A stretch of 64,000 nt of DNA. It comes from Ornithinimicrobium avium. GTDB taxonomy: Bacteria > Actinomycetota > Actinomycetes > Actinomycetales > Dermatophilaceae. Shown here piece by piece: positions 25,487 through 34,460 of the stretch. The translations under genes and the position numbers were made by a program. Every line of letters starts with the position of its first letter. Position 1 is the stretch's first letter. The stretch spans positions 1,798,001 to 1,862,000 of the forward strand of contig NZ_CP031229.1 of the NCBI RefSeq assembly GCF_003351765.1. Reading direction: 5' to 3'. The notes under the pieces are model-generated. The model saw only the letters and a list, made by a program, of their open reading frames with translations. It ran no database searches and was not told the DNA's origin.

Positions 25487-25503
25487 TCCTACGTCACGTA
25501 GGA
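25487..25503. promoter_or_regulatory. 17-bp perfect palindrome, candidate operator
   Basis: TCCTACGT-C-ACGTAGGA, two perfect 8-base arms around one base, immediately upstream of the -10 box of the CoA-transferase gene. The size and position fit a TetR-family repressor site. No such regulator gene is in the window. Confidence 0.6.
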
Positions 25504-25531
25504 ACCCCTCGTGGGCGGGGGTATGACGAAG

Positions 25532-25560
25532 GGCCGGTGAGTCTTTGCGACTCACCGGCC
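25532..25560 (-). terminator. Hairpin terminator after atpD
   Basis: A perfect 12-bp stem (GGCCGGTGAGTC) with loop TTTGC, extended by a TGACG/CGTCA base stem to 25524-25568. It lies 22 bases after the atpD stop. No T-run follows, as is common in actinobacteria. Confidence 0.7.
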
Positions 25561-25589
25561 CCGCGTCAGCGACGAAAGGGTTCAGGCGC

Positions 25590-27053
<1,464 letters not shown>

Positions 27054-27069
27054 GACTGTTGCTTCCTTC

Positions 27070-27972
27070 TCACTTGGCGTCCGCGAGGGCGCTCGCGCCG
27101 CCCACGATTTCGCTGATCTCTTGGGTGATCTCGGCCTGGCGGGCCTGGTTCGCCAGCCGGGTGTAGGTCTTGATGAGCTCCTCGGCGTTGTCCGTCGCCG
27201 ACTTCATCGCCCGCTGTCGGGCAGCCAGCTCGGAGGCGGACGCCTGCAGCAGCGCGTTCCAGATCCGGGAGGTGACGTACTTCGGCAGCAGCGCGTCGAG
27301 CACCTGCGGACCGTCCGGCTCGAACTCGTAGAGCGGGTAGATGTCCTCGGCCTGCTCCGGAGCCTCGTCCTCGACGACCTCCAGCGGCAGCAGGCGGACG
27401 ACCTGCACCTCCTGGGTCACCATCGTGATGAACCGGGTGGAGACGACGTGGATCTCGTCCACGCCGCCGTTCTCGGACCCGGCGACGAAGTCCGCCGTCA
27501 GCCGCTGGGCGATCTCGCGCGCCAGCTCGAAGGTCGGGGCGTCGGAGAAGCCCGACCAGCTCTGCTCGAAGGAGCGGCCGCGGAACTTGAAGTAGCCCTC
27601 GGCCTTGCGCCCGGTCAGGTAGGGCACCATCTCCTTGCCCTCGTCCTCCACCAGCAGCTCGCGCAGCTGCTCGCTGCGCTTGAGCACGTTGCCCGAGTAG
27701 GCGCCGGCGAGGCCGCGGTCGCTGGTGATGATGAGCACACCGGCGCGCCGGACGGTCTCCCGCTCGGTCGTCAGCGGGTGCTCGACGTCGGCATAGCTGG
27801 CGACGGCGGACACCGCACGGGTGATCGCGTTGGCGTAGGGCGTCGTCTGCGCCACGCGCTGGCGGGCCTTGACCACGCGTGAGGCGGCGATGAGCTCCAT
27901 CGCCCGCGTGATCTTCTTGGTCGACTGGACGGACCGGCTGCGCTGGCGGTACTCCCGCTGCTGCGCTCCCAT
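27070..27972 (-). CDS. atpG: ATP synthase gamma subunit
   Basis: A 300-residue central stalk subunit whose N- and C-terminal helices form the rotor coiled coil. The start GAQQREYRQRSRSVQSTKKI and the end ARQAEITQEISEIVGGASAL are diagnostic. The central domain has an acidic insert (about residues 205-225, VVEDEAPEQAEDIYPLYEF) seen in actinobacterial homologues. It lies between atpA (113-base gap with an inverted repeat) and atpD (16-base gap). Confidence 0.97.
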   Translation of the reverse strand: MGAQQREYRQRSRSVQSTKKITRAMELIAASRVVKARQRVAQTTPYANAITRAVSAVASYADVEHPLTTERETVRRAGVLIITSDRGLAGAYSGNVLKRSEQLRELLVEDEGKEMVPYLTGRKAEGYFKFRGRSFEQSWSGFSDAPTFELAREIAQRLTADFVAGSENGGVDEIHVVSTRFITMVTQEVQVVRLLPLEVVEDEAPEQAEDIYPLYEFEPDGPQVLDALLPKYVTSRIWNALLQASASELAARQRAMKSATDNAEELIKTYTRLANQARQAEITQEISEIVGGASALADAK

Positions 27973-28026
27973 ATCTCGCCTCTCTCGTTGGACTCGTGCG
28001 TCGAGGGTGGTGGTCGGTGCTGGTGG

Positions 28027-28075
28027 GGTATGACGTGGAGCCGGCGGGCGGGACCGGCCGGCCCCGCGTCATACC
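28027..28075 (-). repeat. Inverted repeat between atpA and atpG
   Basis: GGTATGACG at 28027-28035 and its exact complement at 28067-28075, with a GGCCGG-rich centre. It could form a stem-loop in the atp mRNA that stabilises or attenuates it between the alpha and gamma genes. Confidence 0.45.
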
Positions 28076-28085
28076 TCCTGGTGCC

Positions 28086-29738
28086 TCAGCGCCGGCGGAC
28101 CTTGATCTGCTCCTGGTCGACGTCCTCGGACTCCAGGCCGTCGATGTTGTCGAAGTCCTCGTCCGATCCGGTGCGGACCTCACGGCTGCTGTCCGGGTCG
28201 AACTCCTGCTTGAAGGACTCCATCGACTCCACCAGGGTGGCCTCGGTGTCGTCGCCCAGCTTGCCGGACTCGCGGATGCCGTCCAGCAGACCCTGCTGCT
28301 CGCGGCGCAGGTAGTCCACCCAGTCGGCCTCGAAGCGGCGCACGTCGGAGACCGGCACGCTGTCGATGTGGCCGTTGGTGCCGGCCCAGATGATCGCGAC
28401 CTGCTCCTCGACCGGGACCGGCGAGGACTGCGGCTGCTTGAGGATCTCGACCATCCGCGCACCGCGCTCGAGCTGCGCCTTGGACGCGGCGTCGAGGTCG
28501 GAGGCGAACATCGCGAAGGCCTCCATCTCCCGGAACTGGGCGAGGTCGACCTTGAGGCGGCCCGAGACCGACTTCATCGCCTTGATCTGCGCGGCGCCAC
28601 CGACGCGGGAGACCGAGACACCCACGTCGATCGCCGGGCGGACGTTGGAGTTGAACAGGTCCGACTGCAGGTAGATCTGGCCGTCGGTGATCGAGATGAC
28701 GTTGGTCGGGATGTAGGCCGACACGTCACCGGCCTTGGTCTCGATGATCGGCAGGCCGGTCATCGAGCCCGCGCCCATCTCGTCGGAGAGCTTGGCGCAG
28801 CGCTCCAGCAGCCGGCTGTGCAGGTAGAACACGTCGCCGGGGTAGGCCTCGCGGCCCGGGGGGCGACGCAGCAGCAACGACACGGCGCGGTAGGCCTCGG
28901 CCTGCTTGGACAGGTCGTCGAAGACGATGAGGACGTGCTTGCCCTGGTACATCCAGTGCTGGCCGATGGCCGAGCCGGTGTAGGGAGCGAGGTACTTGAA
29001 GCCCGCGGAGTCCGAGGCGGGCGCCGCCACGATCGTGGTGTACTCCAGCGCGCCGTTCTCCTCCAGGGTGCTGCGCACCGAGGCGATGGTCGAGCCCTTC
29101 TGGCCGATCGCCACGTAGATGCAGCGCACCTGCTTGTCCGGGTCGCCGGACTCCCAGTTGGACTTCTGGTTCAGGATCGTGTCGACGGCGACCGTGGTCT
29201 TGCCGGTCTGCCGGTCGCCGATGATCAGCTGGCGCTGGCCACGGCCGATCGGGATCATCGAGTCGATCGCCTTGATACCGGTCTGCAGCGGCTCGTGCAC
29301 CGACTTGCGCGCCATCACGCCGGGAGCCTGCAGCTCCAGCGCGCGGCGGTCCTCGGTCTCGATCTCGCCGAGCCCGTCGATCGGGTTGCCCAGCGGGTCC
29401 ACGACCCGACCGAGGAAGCCGTCGCCGACGGAGACCGACAGGACCTCGCCCGTGCGGCGGACCGGCTGGCCCTCGCCGAGGCCGGAGAAGTCACCCAGGA
29501 CGATGACACCGACCTCGTGCACGTCGAGGTTCAGCGCCAGGCCGAGCGTGCCGTCCTCGAACTCGAGCAGCTCGTTGGTCATGACCGAGGGCAGACCCTC
29601 GACGTGGGCGATGCCGTCGCCGGCGTCCACCACGCGCCCGACCTCCTCGCGGGAGGCGGCGCTCGGCTCGTAGGACTGGACGAACTGGTCCAGTGCGTCG
29701 CGGATCTCTTCCGGACGGATCGAAAGCTCCGTCATCAT
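28086..29738 (-). CDS. atpA: ATP synthase alpha subunit with acidic C-terminal extension
   Basis: A 550-residue F1 alpha subunit. The P-loop is GDRQTGKTTVAVD (about residues 170-182), and the VRSTLEENGAL and SDLDAASKAQLERG segments are conserved. Relative to E. coli (513 residues) it has about 37 extra C-terminal residues, rich in Asp/Glu and Ser and ending in KVRRR. Family knowledge: in mycobacteria a similar alpha extension suppresses ATP hydrolysis. Start is the first of two adjacent ATG codons. It lies between atpH and atpG. Confidence 0.98.
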   Translation of the reverse strand: MMTELSIRPEEIRDALDQFVQSYEPSAASREEVGRVVDAGDGIAHVEGLPSVMTNELLEFEDGTLGLALNLDVHEVGVIVLGDFSGLGEGQPVRRTGEVLSVSVGDGFLGRVVDPLGNPIDGLGEIETEDRRALELQAPGVMARKSVHEPLQTGIKAIDSMIPIGRGQRQLIIGDRQTGKTTVAVDTILNQKSNWESGDPDKQVRCIYVAIGQKGSTIASVRSTLEENGALEYTTIVAAPASDSAGFKYLAPYTGSAIGQHWMYQGKHVLIVFDDLSKQAEAYRAVSLLLRRPPGREAYPGDVFYLHSRLLERCAKLSDEMGAGSMTGLPIIETKAGDVSAYIPTNVISITDGQIYLQSDLFNSNVRPAIDVGVSVSRVGGAAQIKAMKSVSGRLKVDLAQFREMEAFAMFASDLDAASKAQLERGARMVEILKQPQSSPVPVEEQVAIIWAGTNGHIDSVPVSDVRRFEADWVDYLRREQQGLLDGIRESGKLGDDTEATLVESMESFKQEFDPDSSREVRTGSDEDFDNIDGLESEDVDQEQIKVRRR

Positions 29739-29810
29739 CTTCTCCTCGTCGTAGGTCCGTGCTCGTCTGTGGCGGACCGGATGGGTCGTGCTCGGGGGTA
29801 TGCGGTGTGG

Positions 29811-30629
29811 TCAGCTGGTCAGCAGCCGGTGCGCCTCGGCCAGCCGGTGGCTGACCGTGCCGTCGATGACCTCGTCGCCGATCTCCACCCGGATGCCACC
29901 GACGACGTCCTCGTCGATGACCACCTGGGTGTGGACCTGGCGGCCGTACTGCGTGCTCAGGGCGCGCGCCAGGCGGTCGTGCTGCTCCTGGCTCAGCTGC
30001 ACCGCGCTGGTGACGGTCGCGGTGACCTGGTCCTGGTGGGCCGCGGCCTGCTCGAGGAAGGCCTCGAGCGCGTGGTCGAAGCGGCGCCCGCGGGTGCCGG
30101 AGACCGCCTGCTTGGCCAGCCGCACCGACTCCGGCGCGGCCTTGACCGACAGCAGCCGGTCCACCAGCGTGCTCCTCGCGGCCGCGTCGGCCCGCCGGTC
30201 GCCCAGCGCGCCCTGCAGCTCGGAGCTGGAGGCGACGACCCGGCCGAAGCGGAACAGCTCGTCCTCGACCTGGGCCAGACGCCCGTTGCGCTGGGCGTGG
30301 GTCAGGACGGCCTCGACACCCAGGCGCTCCAGCGCGCCGATCACGTCACCGGGCTGCGCCCAGCGCTGCCCGACCGTGACACCGACGACGCCCAGCACGT
30401 CGTCGCCGACCTTGCCGGAGAGCAGTCGCTGGGCCAGCCCCGCCTTGTCGGCCGCCTCACGCGAGGGGTCCGCCAGGTTGCGCCGCAGCGACGGGCTGGC
30501 GTCGACCGCCCGGGCCACGGCCCAGAGGTCCTCGCCCAGCCGGGCCGCGTCCGCGCCGCGCTCGGGGGCCAGCGCCTGCGCGAGAGCCTGCTCGGCCTCG
30601 TGGTAGGCCCTGCGGAAGGTGGCGTCCAT
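29811..30629 (-). CDS. atpH: ATP synthase delta subunit
   Basis: A 272-residue peripheral-stalk subunit linking the b subunits to the top of F1. It is longer than the E. coli protein (177) but normal for actinobacteria, where N-terminal helices are added. The C-terminal VIDEDVVGGIRVEIGDEVIDGTV is the family signature. Its ATG overlaps the atpF stop by one base (TGATG), so translation is coupled. Confidence 0.96.
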   Translation of the reverse strand: MDATFRRAYHEAEQALAQALAPERGADAARLGEDLWAVARAVDASPSLRRNLADPSREAADKAGLAQRLLSGKVGDDVLGVVGVTVGQRWAQPGDVIGALERLGVEAVLTHAQRNGRLAQVEDELFRFGRVVASSSELQGALGDRRADAAARSTLVDRLLSVKAAPESVRLAKQAVSGTRGRRFDHALEAFLEQAAAHQDQVTATVTSAVQLSQEQHDRLARALSTQYGRQVHTQVVIDEDVVGGIRVEIGDEVIDGTVSHRLAEAHRLLTS

Positions 30630-31243
30630 CAGGAACCCTGCTCGCTGCCCGCGCCGAGCTTCTCGGGCTGGACGTCGCCAGCCTCAAGGTCGGCCAGGAA
30701 CCGGTCGACGATCCCGCGCTGACGCGTCTCGTCCTCCAGCGACTCGCCGACGATCTTGCTCGCCAGGGCGGTGGAGATGGTGCCCACCTCGCCGCGCAGC
30801 TGGACCATCGCCTGCTGCCGCTCGGCCTCCACCTGCTTGTGCGCGGTCTGGGTGATCCGGTTGGCCTCGGCCTGGGCCTGCTCGCGCATCTCGGCGACGA
30901 TCTGGGCGCCCTGCTCCTTGGCATGCTCGCGGATGCGGGCCGCCTCGGCACGGGCGTCCCCGAGCTGGTCCTCGTACTGCTTCTTGGCCGCGGCAGCCTC
31001 GGCCTGGGCCTTCTCGGCAGCCTGCATCCCGCCCTCGATAGCGGCCGTACGCTCGGCGTAGGCCTTCTCCAGGCTCGGGACGATCTTCTTGGCGGTGAAC
31101 CACCAGAAGAGCGCGAAGACGATGGTGCCGAAGATGAGCTCGGGGAGGTAGGGATAGATCGGGACAGCGTCGACCCCGGCTCCCATCGGCTCGGACTCCG
31201 CGGCAGCCTTCAGGACGCCCGACGCGATCGTGGTGAACTCCAC
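30629..31243 (-). CDS. atpF: ATP synthase b subunit
   Basis: A 204-residue peripheral-stalk subunit. A membrane helix (about residues 33-50, LIFGTIVFALFWWFTAKKI) is followed by a long Ala/Glu/Gln-rich coiled coil that reaches F1. Start is GTG. It is slightly longer than usual (156-185), owing to a 28-residue N-terminus before the helix. It overlaps atpH by one base. Confidence 0.96.
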   Translation of the reverse strand: MEFTTIASGVLKAAAESEPMGAGVDAVPIYPYLPELIFGTIVFALFWWFTAKKIVPSLEKAYAERTAAIEGGMQAAEKAQAEAAAAKKQYEDQLGDARAEAARIREHAKEQGAQIVAEMREQAQAEANRITQTAHKQVEAERQQAMVQLRGEVGTISTALASKIVGESLEDETRQRGIVDRFLADLEAGDVQPEKLGAGSEQGS

Positions 31244-31335
31244 GCGCGACTCCTCACGTGTACGTGTCCGTCATGCTGCCGGCCGGGTGGGCCGGGAGGC
31301 GCTGAGGGACTGGTCTGGATGGGCGAAGGTTTTCG

Positions 31336-31551
31336 TCAGCCGACGAAGAAGGCGATGAAGAAGAGCACCAGGCCGAAGATGGCCAGCGCCTCCGCGAGCG
31401 CGAAGCCCAGGATGGCGATCGGCTGCAGCTTGCCCTGCGCCTCGGGCTGGCGGGCCACACCGTTGATGTAGGCCGCGAAGATGAGGCCGATGGCGATGGC
31501 CGGCCCGATCGCGGACACGCCGTAGCCGAGCAGGGTGATGTCACCAGTCAC
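31336..31551 (-). CDS. atpE: ATP synthase c subunit
   Basis: A 71-residue hairpin of two membrane helices forming the proton-driven ring. The polar loop is ARQPE (residues 33-37), and the proton-carrying Glu is residue 54 in FALAEALAIFG. No Na+-ligand set is apparent, so the ring is probably proton-specific. Start is GTG, preceded by AAGAGA. Gaps of about 90 bases on both sides are longer than elsewhere in the operon, as often seen around this highly translated gene. Confidence 0.97.
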   Translation of the reverse strand: MTGDITLLGYGVSAIGPAIAIGLIFAAYINGVARQPEAQGKLQPIAILGFALAEALAIFGLVLFFIAFFVG

Positions 31552-31645
31552 GTCGAATCTCTTTCTGTGTGATGTCCCGGCGGAGCGGCGCCCAGCCGGA
31601 GGCTTCGTTGCGTATTCAGTTGTGGGTCGTGCCCTGAGCCGTGGC

Positions 31646-32461
31646 TCAGTGCTCGTCGGCCAGCGCGCCGCCGAGGTAGGAGGCGGCCAGCAGGGCGAAG
31701 ACGTAGGCCTGCAGGAACTGCACCAGGGCCTCGAAGGCGGTCAGCGCCGCGCCCAGGATCCAGGCGGGGATCGCGACGGCCATGAGGGCCGGGTCCCAGG
31801 TCTTGAACAGGTACCAGCCGCCGACGATGAAGACGACGAGGAGCATGTGACCGGCGAACATGTTGCCGAAGAGTCGCAGGGCCAGCGTGAGCGGCCGGGT
31901 GATGAAGAAGGTGATGAGCTCCAGGAACATGATCATCGGCTTGATCCAGCCGGGCAGCCCGCTGGGCAGCAGCCCGCCGAGGTACGCACCGATGCTGCCG
32001 GCCTTGCGCAGGCCGACCCAGTGGTACATCACGTAGACGATGAGGGTCAGCCCGATCGGGAAGCCGATGCGGGCCATGGTCGGGTTCTGGAAGCCCGGGA
32101 TGACGCCGAAGAGGTTGTTGAGCAGGATGAAGACGAACAGCGAGAACAGGAACGGCACGAACCGCATGAAGTCCTTGCTGCCGATCATGTCGCGCGCGAT
32201 GCCGTTGCGGGCGAAGTTGTAGACCTGCTCGGTGTACCACTGGCCGCGGCCCGGGACGACGGCGGCGTGGCGGGTGGTCAACCACAGCCAGACCGCCAGG
32301 ACGACGCCGGAGATGGCGATCAGCAGCATCGGACGGGTGAAGGCGTAGTCCGTGCCCGGGATCGCGAACAGGGGCTGCCAGAAACTGCCGGGCGTGGGCG
32401 GGAAGTGCTCGCCCTCCGCCATCGGCAGGATGAGGCCTACGGCCGCCATGGTCGCACTCAC
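31646..32461 (-). CDS. atpB: ATP synthase a subunit
   Basis: A 271-residue membrane subunit forming the proton half-channels. The essential Arg is visible in LALRLFGNMFAGH, and the last helix carries the conserved ALLAASYLGGAL region with Gln in VQFLQAYVFA. Start is GTG at 32461, with an ATG four codons later as an alternative. It follows the two small AtpI/AtpZ-like genes. Confidence 0.97.
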   Translation of the reverse strand: MSATMAAVGLILPMAEGEHFPPTPGSFWQPLFAIPGTDYAFTRPMLLIAISGVVLAVWLWLTTRHAAVVPGRGQWYTEQVYNFARNGIARDMIGSKDFMRFVPFLFSLFVFILLNNLFGVIPGFQNPTMARIGFPIGLTLIVYVMYHWVGLRKAGSIGAYLGGLLPSGLPGWIKPMIMFLELITFFITRPLTLALRLFGNMFAGHMLLVVFIVGGWYLFKTWDPALMAVAIPAWILGAALTAFEALVQFLQAYVFALLAASYLGGALADEH

Positions 32462-32567
32462 GCGTTCTCCTCCACAGGGTGTTCTTGGGACGGTGGGCCA
32501 GGATCACGGTCACGGGCACGGTGCGGCATGCCTCCGGGCCGCACGCGACCCATCAGGGGCGCCGACG

Positions 32568-32783
32568 TCATGACCTACCGTACCTGAGCCAGATGGTGTA
32601 CAAGGACAGACCCATGCCCAGCACCGCCCCGACGGGCAGCAGGAACCAGGTGTCGAGCAGCCGGTCGCCCAGCAGGCCGAGGCCGCCGAACGCCAGCGGG
32701 CCGCCGAGCAGGTAGCCGATGACCTTGTTGGCCATGTCGGTCTGCCGTGCCATGCCCTCGACCTCGGGCTCGGGGTAGCTCAA
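32568..32783 (-). CDS. Small AtpZ/AtpI-like membrane protein
   Basis: A 71-residue protein with two membrane helices (about residues 20-40 and 45-65). It resembles the AtpZ-like putative F0F1 subunit found before atpB; family members have been linked to assembly of the c ring or magnesium/calcium supply. The start overlaps the stop of the preceding gene by four bases. Position is stronger evidence than sequence. Confidence 0.75.
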   Translation of the reverse strand: MSYPEPEVEGMARQTDMANKVIGYLLGGPLAFGGLGLLGDRLLDTWFLLPVGAVLGMGLSLYTIWLRYGRS

Positions 32784-33229
32784 CGGCCCTCCCCCGGCAG
32801 CTCGACGTCCAGCACCGCGCGGGTGCGGAGGTAGCCGACGACCAGGCCGGCCTGGAAGACGAGCCCGGCGACCAGGAAACCGACCGCCAGGGGCACGATC
32901 TGCAGCCAGGTGGTCTGGCCCAGGGACCAGATGACGGCGCCGAGCAACGCGAGCTGGACGACGAAGACGCCGAACGCCCCGGCCATGGTGGTGGCCGTCG
33001 GGCCGGCGAGGACGCCGCGGATGCCGAGGACGCCCAGAGCGAAGACGACCACCGAGACGACCGCGCCCAGCAGCGCGGAGACGGCCGCGAAGCCACCGGC
33101 CGCGGCCCAGGTCAGGAGGGGCAGCAGCACCACGACGGGCAGCGAGGGCGCCAGCCCGCCCACGAGCATCGGACGCACCGCGGGGAGCGCGGGCTCACGC
33201 ACGGCGCGTGGCATCGCTGTCGCGGTCAT
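32780..33229 (-). CDS. AtpI-like membrane protein, first gene of the atp operon
   Basis: A 149-residue protein with four hydrophobic helices separated by short loops. It has the size, topology and location of the poorly conserved actinobacterial AtpI-type proteins at the head of atp operons. It starts at ATG with AGGAG nine bases before it. The four-base overlap with the next small gene suggests coupling. The CRP-like site at 33264 lies 35 bases upstream. Confidence 0.72.
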   Translation of the reverse strand: MTATAMPRAVREPALPAVRPMLVGGLAPSLPVVVLLPLLTWAAAGGFAAVSALLGAVVSVVVFALGVLGIRGVLAGPTATTMAGAFGVFVVQLALLGAVIWSLGQTTWLQIVPLAVGFLVAGLVFQAGLVVGYLRTRAVLDVELPGEGR

Positions 33230-33263
33230 GGGGGATGCTCCTGCCAGGGGGTCGGGGGGCGCT

Positions 33264-33279
33264 TGTGAAAGTTATCACA
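33264..33279. promoter_or_regulatory. CRP/GlxR-type binding site before the atp operon
   Basis: TGTGA-AAGTTA-TCACA is an exact match to the TGTGA-N6-TCACA consensus of CRP/GlxR regulators; with flanking bases the arms are CTTGTGA/TCACAAG (33262-33281). On the minus strand the spacer reads TAACTT, which fits a TANNNT -10 box about 40 bases before the first atp gene. The site overlaps the wecA stop codon. Confidence 0.6.
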
Positions 33280-34408
33280 AGGTGGGTCCGTGGGACGAAA
33301 CCGCAGGTCTGGAGGCCGTCCCGGGGCCGGACGGGCGCCGCGTGAGGACGGTCGCGACGACGAGCAGCAGCAGGATGCCGACCACAGAGGCCCACGGCGG
33401 CAGGTAGGCGAAGGAGACCACGCCCACCGCGATCAGCGCCGACCACAGGTAGAGCAGCACCACCGCCCGCCGGTGGCTGTGCCCGATGTCCAGCAGCCGG
33501 TGGTGCAGGTGGCCGCGGTCCGGCTTCCACGGCATCTGACCGGCCCTGGTGCGGCGCAGGACGGCGAGCACGATGTCGAGGAAGGGAAGCGCCATGATCG
33601 CCACCGGGATGGCCAGCGGGAGCAGGATCGCCGCGGCCGCGGACGCGCTGGCCAGCGAGGAGCTGGGGTCGACCGAGCCGGTCATCGAGATGGTGGCCGC
33701 GGCGAGCAGCAGCCCGAGCAGCAGCGCCCCCGCGTCGCCCATGAAGAGCCGCGCCGGGTGGAAGTTGTGCGGCAGGAAGCCGGCGCACACCCCGATCAGC
33801 GCGGCGCTGATGAAGGTCGCCATCGAGAAGACGTTGGGCGGGTCGAAGTCGGTGCTGACCAGGTAGGACCAGCCGAAGAAGGCCGAGGCGGAGATGAGCA
33901 CGACCCCGGCCGCCAGCCCGTCCAGCCCGTCGATGAAGTTGACCGCGTTGGTCGAGACGACCACGACCAGGATCGTCAGCGTGACCATGACCGGCTCCGG
34001 CAGCACCGTCACCCCGCCGATCGGCAGGGACAGCAGCTGGACACCGAAGAAGGCCATCACTCCCCCGGCGATCACCTGACCGGCGAGCTTGGTCATCCAG
34101 TCCAGCTCGCGCACGTCGTCCACCGCCCCGAGCAGGGTGATGATCGCGGCGGCGACGAGCACGCCGTAGAGCTGGGGGGAGGTGTCGAAGAGCTGCCCGA
34201 GATAGGGCAGCTGCGAGCCGAGCAGCACCGCCGCGGCGAAGCCCACGAGCATCGCCACCCCGCCCAGCCGCGGGATCGGGACGGTGTGCACGTCGCGGTC
34301 GCGCACCGCGGTCATCGCCCCCACCGCGAGCGCGAGCCTGCGGACCAGCGGGGTCGCGACATAGGTCACCACCGCTGCTGTCAGCAGCACCATGAGGAAC
34401 TCGCGCAC
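33275..34408 (-). CDS. wecA: Polyprenyl-phosphate GlcNAc-1-phosphate transferase (WecA/TagO type)
   Basis: A 377-residue integral membrane enzyme of the MraY/WecA family, with about eleven helices. It transfers GlcNAc-1-phosphate from UDP-GlcNAc to decaprenyl/undecaprenyl phosphate, the first step of arabinogalactan, teichoic or other wall polymer synthesis. Motifs are HTVPIPRLGG, the Asp pair in LGAVDDVREL, NFIDGLDGLAAGV and MGDAGALLLG. Start is GTG with GGGAGA upstream. The glyA-wecA-atp order is the conserved actinobacterial arrangement. It is MraY-like, but the wall-polymer branch is favoured by the context. Confidence 0.92.
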   Translation of the reverse strand: MREFLMVLLTAAVVTYVATPLVRRLALAVGAMTAVRDRDVHTVPIPRLGGVAMLVGFAAAVLLGSQLPYLGQLFDTSPQLYGVLVAAAIITLLGAVDDVRELDWMTKLAGQVIAGGVMAFFGVQLLSLPIGGVTVLPEPVMVTLTILVVVVSTNAVNFIDGLDGLAAGVVLISASAFFGWSYLVSTDFDPPNVFSMATFISAALIGVCAGFLPHNFHPARLFMGDAGALLLGLLLAAATISMTGSVDPSSSLASASAAAAILLPLAIPVAIMALPFLDIVLAVLRRTRAGQMPWKPDRGHLHHRLLDIGHSHRRAVVLLYLWSALIAVGVVSFAYLPPWASVVGILLLLVVATVLTRRPSGPGTASRPAVSSHGPTL

Positions 34409-34460
34409 GTGGGGTCTCCCTGCTCCACCGCATACCCGGGGTGTGCGGCGGAGCCGCCGG

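Noticed and set aside
27996..30722. Plus-strand open frame of 908 codons opposite atpA/atpH
   Set aside because: Antisense shadow; the minus strand encodes well-conserved ATP synthase subunits.
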